Assembly: GCA_028532985.1 (NCBI GenBank)
Contig: JANCIK010000005.1
Span: 1,122,501-1,186,500 of the forward strand
Reading direction: 5' to 3'
Source: Stropharia rugosoannulata
Lineage: Eukaryota > Basidiomycota > Agaricomycetes > Agaricales > Strophariaceae
Length of the DNA stretch: 64,000 nucleotides
How positions within the stretch are numbered: the first letter of the stretch is position 1; the number at the start of each line of letters is the position of its first letter. The notes beneath the pieces are model-generated. The model had not been told where the DNA came from. It did not search any database and saw nothing but the letters and a program-made list of their open reading frames with translations. This document shows, piece after piece, positions 21,801-32,625 of this stretch. The translations under genes and the position numbers were made by a program.

Positions 21801-24381
21801 AGGCAGATCGTGGGCGAGAGTACACTGTGGGCTAATAGTGCACAAGGTCAGCAGGTCTGCGGCGGAATTCATACCAGACAGATGCCGCTACTACTACTTC
21901 ATAGTAGTAGTAGCACTGACGGCAAGCTGTAAGTTGTCAAGGGAGTAAAAGTTCGAGTGGATTGCGTACGGTTACTAGCACAAAACAGTGAAAGCACACA
22001 CCCTTTCACCCTTGTCAGTAACAGCCTTGATAAAAAAAATTCTCCTTCAATTTCCAGTGCTGATCCGGTGAGGTATAATAGTAATAGAGGGGAGAAAACA
22101 CTCTGAGCTGACCGACATGTTGTACGCGCGTATAGTATTCGTGTTCATACAAATGCAAGTGGCTCGTCTTCTGGCTACAGCTTTATAAACTGGACGAGGT
22201 CTCGTAACGAGAACAAAAGTAACTCCTGTGCGGAATACGCATTCCGCGCGTCCGTTGCGGCGATAACTTGTGTGAGCCGCGCGGATAGCCCGTCGTCCGA
22301 TAGGTCTTAGAAGGAAGACCATAGTTGTTATGTTGGAAACGGTGACGCGAGTAGGGCGTCCTTCCAAGCACTCCTCTCGCACTTCTCGAAGCAGTGACTT
22401 ACTAGCAGGAAGAGAGTATCCAGCGAAATCCAAAGCAAGTACAGGTCCGAGACAAACTTTTCATTTGAGATGTCTCCCAAGACTATTGTCCAATCACGCA
22501 CGCTCCATCCACGCCCACGACAGTACACGCGAAAATGGGTAGCACGCATCTCCTCGCCTCCGCCCGCATTCCGCCAGAGAGGGCTGCAGACGCAGATATT
22601 AACGGAGGGGATAGATGTGAACACTATCAATTTCACCTGAGGACTCCATGGACGGGCGTGCGTGGCACGGAGAGCTCTGCAGTAATGCAGACTGGCCTCG
22701 ATGACTAGTATACTACCTCGCCAGTACAGAGCGGGCTGAGCGGTGGATTAGCCAAGAGTGTAGGACAGATCGGGGAAAGTCAGGGGAGCGCAGTGAGACG
22801 CTGGGGCAGCGGCGTAGGCTTGTCGTCATTAGTCAACAGTGAGAATAAAATAAGTCAAACAACCAAAGTAGAACTAAAATGCTAGGTGCACTTGACCAAG
22901 ACGGCGCGCGGGGGTAAGCTAATTGAAGTTAAGCAAAACTGAGTCGGGACAGCAGGGGCTAGCTGACCAAACGGGCCGAGTGTGCAGTCGGGGAGCGTCA
23001 TCGGCCCGCAGTGCGAGGCCAGGGCTGCATTGTGAGGATTGACTGAGATAGGAAACCAGCCACTGAGCAAGGTGAGCTAATGTCTGATTGATACCCAAAC
23101 TGTCAGGACATGCAAGGAAAGACGGGAAAGAACAAAGGAAGAATAGAGTAGACTGGCCATATTTTCACTTGCGGTGGCACATAAACAGATGCATGAACTA
23201 CAGAAAAGAGTCGGTGACGCACCGGCCCGGGGATGTGACATGTGACGGCTTGAGGATAAGGCGGAGTGAGTCTGTAGCAAGGCATAGCTTGGGTAGATGC
23301 AGGAGCAGCCGAGCGAAGGGATCGCGGAGGATCGCAGCATGCGTGTCATGATCTTGGAGGGAACGAAGGGGGACAGGGTTGGAACAAGGCAATGTGGGAT
23401 ATGCGCGTCGAATGCATAAGATGGTGCACAGCGAATAAATTCCAATGGGGCGAGCGGGAGGACCGACGCGGCGGAGAAGCGCATGCGAAAAGAAGGTAAG
23501 GAGCGTAAGCACGGGGAAGGTGCATACGCGCCGCCTGTGCGACCGGGGCAGGACACGCACGAGGTTGGAAGCCACCGCCCAATGCCCTCACCCGCGAACG
23601 AGGTTGATACTTGCAGTTGTACTACGTTGAAATGCCTTCCGTGCCAATTCCGTGCATAATGTCAGCGTGAGTTCTCCTATTACCAAGGTCTTCGTTGTCC
23701 TAGTACTCGTTGTCATTGTCGTTGTCGTCGTCGTTTGGTCGTCGTTGTCCTCGAACGAGGTCACGCAATCACAACCACGCCGGCACGCCGGCACCTGCCG
23801 AACGCAGCATTGTCCCACGCCCAACTCATGTCAACGCGGTGAGCCACAAGGTTGCCAAAAGGCAACTGCAAGAGAGCAAAGTATAGATATGACAAATATT
23901 CACTTGGGGAATTAAACACGCCCTTGCAGTGCAGTACAGATATATGGTACACGGGCGTATTTATCATCCAGCGGAAACGGGGTAGGGGCAGTCACATCAT
24001 ACACACAACTGAGGTAGTGGTATGACAAAAGCCTCCCATGCGGCCGTATTTATATATCAACCGTACAGCCTCTCTATAATCTGAGCCTACTTGTGCAGTC
24101 ACGCACAGGCACATGCACCGAACTGCGCCGCGAGGTCCAAAAATTACGAGTGACTCCCATTATCTAAGGCTAACGTCCAACGCATGCACATTGCGTAGGA
24201 GCAAGACCGTCAGCGTGAGCAGCACGGAACGCACATCACAATATCTCTTTTCCATAAGTTCTTTCTGCCTTTCACATAATATCATACTGTGTTTAGTATT
24301 AAAGGTCATTACAAGGTCATTAGTAAATGAAGAGTCTATAGAGGAATCAAAAACGCTATATAAGCTTATTAAGCTCACAGT
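21801..24381. other. intergenic, duplicated with 16.8-20.0 kb
   Basis: No gene is supported. Contents in order: dispersed repeat R2 at 22546-22645; a piece resembling 17990-18020 (AGTCAGGGGAGCGCAGTGAG near 22779-22798); a purine-rich stretch at 23090-23600; a GTC/GTT trinucleotide-rich run at 23690-23755; and an R1-like piece at 24010-24250. The minus-strand ORFs of 23.0-23.6 kb are low-complexity Ser/Leu/Pro artefacts of the purine bias. Confidence 0.6.
22546..22645 (+). repeat. dispersed repeat R2, copy
   Basis: It begins CATCTCCTCGCCTCCGCCCG, continues with CCGCCAGAGAGGG and GGAGGGGATAGATGTG, and ends AATTTCACCTGAGGAC, with GGGCGTGCGTGGCACGG just after. It lies in the spacer between DUF3472 copies 2 and 3. 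Confidence 0.6.
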
Positions 24382-25641
24382 TTACATAACTGGAAGGGCT
24401 GATACATTGACGGTTGGTGCGTGACCAGTTGCGGGGCGGACGAAGCGCTGGTTTAAGGCAACAAAGTCGTCGAAAAAGCCTCCATTGCGAAGGTAAAATT
24501 CGTTATTTTCAACTCCCCCTGCGTAGTCCATGCGTTGCGCATTCATTGCCGTGACATCTCCAGTATATTCGGCCTCGGTAATTTCTGTCCAAGTCCCATT
24601 CACGGTGGTATTGCGGGCCCACTGATTGTTGTACCGCACACGACGCCCAAAATAGCCTCTGGCGTCAAGGAAGTTCTCTAGGAAGGAGTAAACTCCCTCC
24701 TGGTACAAGTGGGTATCGGGGCGTCGGAACGTGGCCATGTATCTCCAGTTGTTGTTCTCCGCGAACCATGCCGAGCACAAAGTCGCATTGCCGTCGGGCC
24801 GCACACGAGTGATAAATTTGTAAGTATGGCCTGCCTTCCAGTCGAACACCAGGTGCGTATGTCCGCCCGAACCTTCATTCGTGAAGCTGTTGTCGGCCAC
24901 CCCGGCACCTTTGCTTACAAGTGTGGTGGTCATATTAGAATTGGTCGGATCCCAGGCGGAGAAAATGACCCAGCGCTCCGTAGCGGACTTGACTTGTATG
25001 CCAGCGTAACCACCTTCGAATCCGGCCACCATGAAGTACGACCCAATAGGATCTTCACCTACGGGAACGGTGACCTCATTGTAGAAATATTCGTTCTTGG
25101 GGGGAACAGCGTAGTTCATGTGCACTGAAGGGCCACGGCGAGAGAAGTAAAAGCCTTCATCCTGCGTTATGTTGGCAAAGGTGATCGCAGACGTCGTGTT
25201 GACGTCGAGCCCAGCCACGTTTCCAAACCTGGTACCGTTTTTTGCGACGCCTTGTAAGTCGACCTTCACATAGCCGGGAGCGGGGATATTAACAGTGCCG
25301 ACTGGATAGATCTTTGCTGCCTGTCCGACGAGGTGGACATCAAATGGGGTGCCCTGGATGGTCACCTTCACAGTGCTGTTTATGCTGCCGGGTGGCAAAG
25401 ATGCATTCAACCCCACTTTCACTGACCCTGCGGAGGCCATGCGGAAGTATACACTAGTCACAGTGTGTGGATCCTCCCAGTTTGTCAGTCCATCTGGGTT
25501 GTTAATGAATTCGACGGCACCTGAGCCTGCAACGGGGGTTGTAATGAAGGCATTCCCTGCCAAAGCCACGTTTTGTGCTACAAGTTGTGTGATAGACGAG
25601 AAGAAAAGAAGTGCTGCAAGAGTGGTGAGGGGAGAAGGCAT
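24382..25641 (-). CDS. secreted DUF5077/DUF3472-like protein, copy 3
   Basis: This 419-aa intronless paralogue starts at ATG 25641 with signal peptide MPSPLTTLAALLFFSSITQL. An in-frame ATG at 25707 would add 22 residues. I prefer 25641 because the TATA-like box that sits about 40 bases before copies 1 and 2 lies at 25677-25685 here, inside the longer version, and because 25641 aligns with the starts of the paralogues. Domains are as in copies 1 and 2 (FYFSRRGPSVHMNY, NEYFYNEVTVPVGEDPIGSY, FMVAGFEGGYAG). A short deletion after PDGNAT removes about three residues relative to copy 2 (PDGNTKDSLYS). Function unknown; likely extracellular. As the last gene of the array, only its near upstream block is shared with the others. 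Confidence 0.85.
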   Translation of the reverse strand: MPSPLTTLAALLFFSSITQLVAQNVALAGNAFITTPVAGSGAVEFINNPDGLTNWEDPHTVTSVYFRMASAGSVKVGLNASLPPGSINSTVKVTIQGTPFDVHLVGQAAKIYPVGTVNIPAPGYVKVDLQGVAKNGTRFGNVAGLDVNTTSAITFANITQDEGFYFSRRGPSVHMNYAVPPKNEYFYNEVTVPVGEDPIGSYFMVAGFEGGYAGIQVKSATERWVIFSAWDPTNSNMTTTLVSKGAGVADNSFTNEGSGGHTHLVFDWKAGHTYKFITRVRPDGNATLCSAWFAENNNWRYMATFRRPDTHLYQEGVYSFLENFLDARGYFGRRVRYNNQWARNTTVNGTWTEITEAEYTGDVTAMNAQRMDYAGGVENNEFYLRNGGFFDDFVALNQRFVRPATGHAPTVNVSALPVM

Positions 25642-26100
25642 CTTTGTGTTACCATTACCCAGCTGTGTTCGTGCGTGCTTATAACGAGCCAGATAAATTC
25701 TGACCATTTAGCTAACACACATAGCGCCCACTGTCGTTCAAGTTGTACAGCCTGGTAAGGAGAGATATTCCATATTGAGCTCCTGCAGAAAAATATGAGT
25801 GCCTAGTGTTGGGCCATGACTGAAGCTGAAGAAAGTTCGATAAGTATTAGAGCCATTGCTATGACGCTGTCTGACTTGAGTACTGAGTCTTCGTGCCACA
25901 TTCTGGAACCGTTTGATCAACATAGAACCATAGTGCCTCTCTTTTTCGCTTTGAAGCCGAAAAGAATCCGTGCCATAGTATGTGTAACTGTTGGGGAATC
26001 TGAGCCGCGGATGCCGATGGCCCGCAGCGGAGCCCCTATTAGTTAGTATAGGACGTGCGAATTTATCCGTGCACGGCACCTAAGGGTACCCGGCCTGATT
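25642..26100 (-). promoter_or_regulatory. shared upstream region of DUF3472 copy 3
   Basis: It carries a TATA-like TTATAAGC (minus strand) near 25677-25685 and the islands TATTAGAGCCATTGCTATGA (25840-25860), GACGCTGTCTGACTTGAGTA, TTTTTCGCTTTGAAGCCGAA followed by AAG (25944-25970), and GATGGCCCGCAGCGGAGC (26017-26034). The CATTCCGCAACTAG island is degraded here. Confidence 0.5.
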
Positions 26101-28111
26101 ACTAGTGCTGCTCTACTCTGGCCTATTGTATACCGAGGGCTTGCTGCCACGGAACATTTTTTGGTACCTTTTTATCAGTTGAAGTGCCTCGATATGTAGA
26201 AGTGAACTTGTCGAAGACATGCACAGTGTAGTGCGTGGGAACGTTGGTTGTACAAGTTCATTACGGAGCGTAGTACGTGAGTATTAATACAAAGACAATC
26301 CAGTTGGGCACTGGCACAGGAATAAGCATTAAGGGGTTGGTACCAGACGACAAAGTATGATTATGTGATGGGGTAGAGGAGCACAGAAAGTATACACCTC
26401 TCGACGAGCATAGCTATGACAAACGATTTAGAAGGAGCCGCATCCCGATTTCTGTGGTAACCAAGCTAGGTGAGCAAAAATGAGGTGGTGGACAGGAGGA
26501 CACGAGCGGTAGAGTAGGGAGCGTATAAGGAAAGTATTATTTGAACATTTATTATACAAGGTGAGTGTCAGCACCCCGTGTGCCCGTCGCTTTTATATAC
26601 TTGGCCCTAGCCCCATCTTTTATAGCCCGGTGCTCCGACACACCCACGCACAGAGCACGCAGGGACGAACATGTGCTCTCCGTGGAAACCTGGTTACAGA
26701 CTCTGTCGTAAGGGGATAGATGTACATGCTACCGCAGTTTTACCTGAAAATGCCCGGCTGTCCACCTTCATCGCAAGTCCTGGAGTACGCACTACAGCCG
26801 CTATCAACGAGTTTTACTGCGCAGACAAGTCATGTATGGGGTTGGATAATAGGTATATGCACCCCAGTATTATATAAAAAAGTCTCCAATTGACTGCGGA
26901 TTAGATTACATGTCAAATGCACTTCTCTCCCAATACCTACGTCGTCTTGGTCTTACCTGGTCCGGCCTACTGGGTTTATTTCCCATGAGCACCTACTACT
27001 CAGTGCACATGCACACCATAGGTTCCATAGCCAAATGATATTACTCTTGACTCGTACTTATGGCATGTAGACACTAGGACTAGGGGTCAGATCAAGGCTA
27101 AATATATGTTCTGTGGTGCTTCTAGACGATGTGGGCAGGTGCCAGAATATTTTAAGTCAGGAACGCAACGGAGACTGATGCATGTACTCCAGATAGTGCG
27201 ATAAATATAGATATTTCTCCATACATACATTTTTTCATGAGATGGTATGCTGAGCCGAGAGCTCGATTATAATGTAATCTATGTGCGATACGGTGAGCAC
27301 GCATTCTACTATGTTTTTTTATACCCGAATCTTAACCAGATTAAAAACTACCCACGCCAGCACTATCGTTCCTATCCATTTGGTTTGCATTTGGTTGGAA
27401 AGAATAAGTTCCTCAAGCACTCGAAGGCTCTAAGCGCTAATCCCTTGACATGATAGACTCTCCTTAGTGGTCCAAAGGCTTAACTAGCTCAAATCTGAGC
27501 GATCCTGCCACCATCCGAGAAAAGGTTTCCAAATTTGACCGGCTGCCTTGATATGGTGCTTTACTTGCGCCTGTATCCCCACGCGTGTCCTCCGACTCAG
27601 GTGGCCAGCAGGTCCCTTGTATTAATTTTCAACGAAATAGGTTTACCATACAGTACGTAACTTGACAGAAACCTCGACACTCGTTAATCTATGCTCAATG
27701 AATTATTAATCTTCTCACTTCTGGTGTTTACGCATCATGTTTTTAAGTGAGTTTAAAAATAAGTTTAAAAGCTGATGCTACTATATTTTAAGACGTATAC
27801 CTGCTGAATCTCTCTCCAAATCTAACTACTAAGTGGAGTAAAAGTCACTCAGAGGGAGGGCGCTCCCATTGTAGAGAGGGTGCACATGGAACAATGGCGA
27901 ATGGCGCAAATAGCGCACCCGCCCATGCTTGACTTTCCATTCAAAGAAACCATATGCTCACGTCCCACAACGCAATGTAAATATCACAGCGAGAAAGCTT
28001 CTTATCGTCCTATGACGGCGCCTCCAAGAAGTTTTTAATAGCTTAACTGCAGAACGTTAAGAAGCGGCCACCCTCTTCCGTACCCAGTGCTAAGGGCTCC
28101 CAGACTCCACA
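26101..28111. other. intergenic, no gene recognised
   Basis: It contains a clear copy of dispersed repeat R1 at 26540-26665 and a stretch resembling 17820-17850 at 26370-26390 (GATGGGGTAGAGGAGCACAG). The rest, 26.7-28.1 kb, is AT-rich with only short ORFs. The last few hundred bases should hold the OPT promoter, but no motif is clear. Confidence 0.5.
26540..26665 (+). repeat. dispersed repeat R1, copy
   Basis: It reads GTGAGTGTCAGCACCCCGTG, GTCGCTTTTATATACTTGGC, CTTTTATAGCCCGGTGCTCC and ACACACCCACGCACAGAGCA in order. Two TATA-like boxes about 35 bases apart, followed by CACCCACGCA, are the hallmark of the family. Confidence 0.6.
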
Positions 28112-31100
28112 ATGACTGGCCTCGGCATTCGGGAAGACCTCGACTACTCGGAGAAGGAGAAGCAAAGCCCTGTAGACGGGAATGGAGGCTTCAAGGATGT
28201 AGATTTTGCGTCTATCGATGACAATAGCGAAGTCGGGGTTCTTCATGATGCACGGGATATTGCTACACATGTTATCAGCGTGCATGACGACCCATCTCTG
28301 AGCCCCTGGACGATACGAGCCTTCGTTGTTGGCATAGGACTTTCGACATTTGGCGGTGTCCTTGGTATGTACGCATGAAGCTGTCTAAAAACTTATGATT
28401 GACCATATTAATTCACCTCAGCCGAAATTTATTATTTCAAACCGGTATGATTTGTTTCAAAATCTTGTAATGGAATAAACCTTAACATATTTCGATCAGC
28501 AAACAGTCCTTGTGTCTACAATGTTTTTGGCAGTCATCTCCTACATTATAGGTATTGCACTGGAGAGCTTCATTCCTTCCCGAGGGATTTTCCGTATTCT
28601 CAACCCCGTAAGGTGTCATACAGCGATATAATTAATAGGGCACTAACATAAGGCTTGTCTAGTTTCCATTCAATAAGAAGGAAAATGCCTTTATTGTTAT
28701 CATGGCTAGTGCATCTGCAAATTCGGCCCTCGGGACGGAGGTTCTTGCTGTACAGCGATTGTTTTACAAAATCGCACCTAACCCCGCAGCAAGCATCTTG
28801 TAAGCACATTCAAGATCATTAGAGCTCGTACATTCTACTAATTCGAAAAACAGTCTCCTGTTTTCAAGCCAGTTAATCGGTGAGAATGCAAGCAAATAAT
28901 ATCAACGCTATTGAATATTGATATTTGACAGGGTATGGCATTGGCGGTCTCTTACGAAGTAGGTTCTATATTTCTTGTGGAGAAGGAATGTATTAATTTT
29001 AAAAACAACTGAAAATAGACGTACTGCTTTACCCGTCCAAGATGCTTTACCCTGGCATTCTTCCGCTGGTCTCAATGTTTGATGCATTGTTCAGGGACGC
29101 AACCGAAGCGAAGAAGAAACTCCGACTGTTCTGGATTGCCTTCTTTGCGTATGTATCAATTATCTAGCCACATCACGGGAAAGCTAAATTGTGATACAAC
29201 AGTATTTTCATTTGGGAGCTCTTCCCTGAATGGATTTTCCCGCTCTTGACTGGTCTCTCCGTTTTTTGTCTGGCAAACCAGAGGTCAACCACATTCACCC
29301 GTATTTTCGGTGGCTCCAATGGAAACGAGGGCCTTGGTGTCCTGTCTCTCTGCTTCGACTGGCAATATATCTCTGGAGGTTAGTATTCCTGCGCATGCTT
29401 GAGAATATATATTAAAGTCAATTTAGGGACAAATCCAATGGCTATCCCACTGAAAGCACAGTTTTCCAATTTCATCGGATACATATTATGCATGTCAGTT
29501 AATTCTTTTTTAATGGCGTAGCGTGTGTAATTAATCATCCGGGGTAGTGTTGTATTCTTAGGCGTATGGTACGGAAACATCTGGCAGTCGCAAAGTCTCC
29601 CATTCGTAAGTGACTTACTCCGGATCTGAATGTTAAAGAAATGGCGCTGAACGACTGACCATTTTCTAGCTGTCACAAGAGCTGTTCTACGCGAATGGAT
29701 CACTATATGATCAGCTACTTATCCTCAACGACAAGTTTGAAGTCGACGACACACTATTAGCAGAACAAGGCCTGGTGTGTGATAAACTCAATTGTCCCAT
29801 AGTGCGGTGACTGAAAAATGGGCAGCCATTCTATGCGTCCACGTGGGTTGTTCAGCTGTTGACGACCAATCTCGGAATGGGCGCGACCTTTACACACCTT
29901 CTGATCTGGAATTTCAACGATCTGAAGAGCGCTTGGTCTTGGGCTACACCTTCGGGTTTGGTTAGCATGTGGAAGAACTTCGACTGGCGCTTCTGGAAGG
30001 ATAATGGCATGCGTGACATCGCAGAACTAGAAAACGATCAGTCCCTTGATCCACATTACCGTGAGATGCTCAAGGTACATCTCAAGAAAATTGAATCACG
30101 TCCAATATGTACATTAACTAATGAATTAAAACAGTACCCGGACGCCCCCAACAGTTGGTATTTTGTCTGTCTAGTGGCATCTTGCATTATGGCCTTGGTC
30201 ATTATCTATAAGACTGATTCAACACTTCCATGGTATATTTTCTACACACCTTTCTTCCCGGAAATGCTAATTCAAGATCTATAGGTGGGGCTTCCTCATA
30301 AGCTTGATTTTGGCAACAATCTCTATCCTATTCTTCGGCGTACTTTATGCAATGACTGGACTGGGTCTTATTATCCAGCCCTTTATTCAGGTAAGCTCGT
30401 TTTTATGTACACAAACTCGGTTGACAATGACGCCTGGTAGATGATTGGAGGGTTTATTCATCCCGGGAAGCCAATGGCCAACATGTATTTTGTCCTCTTC
30501 GGCTACAGTATGTTTACTTAACTAAGTGTGGTCTCGATTTATGTCTAACCTATCTGCACAGACTCCGTGAATCAAGCACAGATCTTGATGCGAGACCTCA
30601 AAATCGCACAATGTTAGTTGCTTCACATTCGTATTAGTATTTATGCGATAACTAAATTACTTCCTTATAGACACCAAGCTTCCTCCTCGTGCTGCATTTA
30701 CTGCGCAAATAATTGGAACACTTCTAGGAGCGATTTTAAACTTCAGTAAGTTAGAGGCTATGCTCAGGTATTAAAAAGGCTTATTTATACTCCCTAGTTC
30801 TGATGAACTCAATTGTCAAAAATCAAATGACAATCCTGTTATCGGTGGAGGGGACCAATATTTGGTCAGGTCAACAGCCTCAACAGTATAACTCTCAAGC
30901 AATTGCATGGGGAGGACTAAGGTGAGCGTCCGTGCCCACACGTGCATCTTCAGCCTTGCTTCGATACTTCTCTCACCATCCACTCGCTTTCGTCCTGGCA
31001 GCCATCAACTCTTCGCCATCGGCAAGCGATACCAATTTGTGGCTTGGGCATACTTGATTGGATTCATGGTTCCTGTACCATTCTGGATCATTCACAGGCT

Positions 31101-31638
31101 ATGGCCCAAGCTGCGCGCAGATTATCTCTACACCCCAATCATTTGGTAAGTAACATCCTTGAATGGACACGAACTTCTCTAATTCGCGCTCAGCTACTAC
31201 ATTGGCTGGCTCTGTGTTGGCATCAACTCGTCCATCTTCTCATACTTCTCCGTTGCATACGTGTCCCAGTGGTGGCTGCGTACTCGCTACCCCAAGTGGT
31301 TCGTCAAGTACAACTACCTTCTGGCCGCTGCCCTCGACGGCGGAACACAGGTCTGTGTCACTGCTCACTATCATTACTTCGATGACTGTTGCTGATTGTG
31401 CATCAGGTTATGGTCTTTATATTATCGTTCGCTGTGTTTGGAGCAGCCGGAAACTCGCATCTCTTCCCCCAATGGTTAGTAGTTAATTGTTATCGAATCT
31501 GTGACTTTCAATAACATTATTATCTGCAGGTGGGGCGCTAATCAAGGTGGTGCGTAGCCAAAAACATTTTATTATTATACTTCAATACTGACTAGAGCTC
31601 CAGGAAATTACGATAGGTGTGCTCAAATCGTGGAATAG
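28112..31638 (+). CDS. OPT-family small oligopeptide transporter
   Basis: A chain of small exons separated by about 15-20 introns of 45-70 nt encodes a polytopic membrane protein of roughly 750 aa, typical for fungal oligopeptide transporters. These import tetra-/pentapeptides or related compounds, usually with protons, mostly at the plasma membrane. Family signs: the N-terminal hydrophilic region ending in HDDPSLSPWTIRAFVVG, matching the OPT DDP..P..T.R pattern before the first membrane segment; GIALESFIPSRGIFRILNPF with the NPF motif; FPEWIFPLLTGLSVFCLANQ; IGGFIHPGKPMANMYF; and the C-terminal SQWWLRTRYPKWFVKYNYLL. The last exon (about 31597-31638) encodes GAPGNYDRCAQIVE and a TAG stop. The start is the ATG at 28112, giving MTGLGIRED. 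I saw no frame break, so it is probably functional. Single-exon ORFs within this span are exon fragments or shadows. Confidence 0.88.
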
Positions 31639-32625
31639 TAGACATATTTTTCGCATAGTAGCTTTACGATTACCTAAATTGAATAGGTTGACATGTATGA
31701 ATACTCGCTGTAGCAATTTGGACATTCCTAAATTTCATTATAGTATTCAAATAGCGAGAGAGTAGGGCATCGAGTTCGACCTCTACAAGGTCTGGAGTAC
31801 GTCGGAGGCCGTTCCCTATTCCTCGCTTATGCGGATACACGTCTGGGAAGTCAACGGCAAGCAGAACGTGTGGGCATATGTAGAGTACAGTGTCGACGCA
31901 CGCTCCGTCTCATTCTGCGGCAAAAGGACAGGTGAAAATGAACAGGCAGGCATTATCTCGCGTCCGGCCCCGTCCCGCCTACTACAGGGAAAACACAGCG
32001 AATGTAGGATGGGATGGATGCGCGTACAATCGATTTCACCTGAGAGCACCGAGTAAAGACGTGCGTGCGTGGCGTGTACGAAAGTAGTAAGAGCAACTAG
32101 GCAGGGCTAGTACGCAGTGAACGGATCTGAGGGAATGTTAGACAGGGGAGGTTGGAGGTAAAACAAACAAATCGACACTGGCAGGGCGCAAGAGTAAAAG
32201 GAAGAAATAATACCATACCCTTCGCTGATCCTACGAACTTAAACCACGTCATCGCACCGTTTGACGCCATGGGCTATAGGTCGTTAGCTCCATTGCCCAA
32301 TATAGCTCGATAAACCGAGGGAGAATTAGCATCCTAAGACTCCAATATTTAGCCAGGTGCTCCATGCAGTAAGTGGTATTCCTTAATGATTCGCCCGTTT
32401 GCCTTCTTAGGAATGTTGGGCAATAAACAGGACAAGGGCAACAATGAGGGGGATAAGCCATAAGCACAGAAAACATATGTCCGGTGTAAAATACAATCCA
32501 GAGTGTCCAGGTCTCGAGATCAGGCCTGCTCGAAGACGACGGGACCGTAGCCAACGAGTCAGTACACGGAGTACGCAGTTCACTAGCCAGAACGTAGGGC
32601 GGATCAGGAGTTGACGTTGTATGGT
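31639..32625. other. intergenic with possible coding relic
   Basis: At 31766-31960 one frame reads like protein (IEFDLYKVWSTSEAVPYSSL, then IHVWEVNGKQNVWAYVEYS) but has no start, no recognisable family and runs directly into dispersed repeat R2 (31951-32050). It may be an exon relic. The remainder shows no gene; the minus-strand ORF at 32249-32761 lacks any motif. Confidence 0.4.
31951..32050 (+). repeat. dispersed repeat R2, copy
   Basis: It shares with 22546-22645, 34825-34926, 35231-35334 and (partly) 40871-40956 the order CATNNTCTCGC.TCC..CCCG, a CCGCC/CACT middle, a GGGGATGGATG-like block, and AATTTCACCTGAG/AATTCACTTGAG. It is followed by GTGCGTGCGTGGC. All copies are on the plus strand. 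Confidence 0.6.

Noticed and set aside
23077..23591. 159-, 125- and 81-codon minus-strand ORFs
   Set aside because: Three overlapping frames are open at once, which is the signature of biased composition rather than coding.
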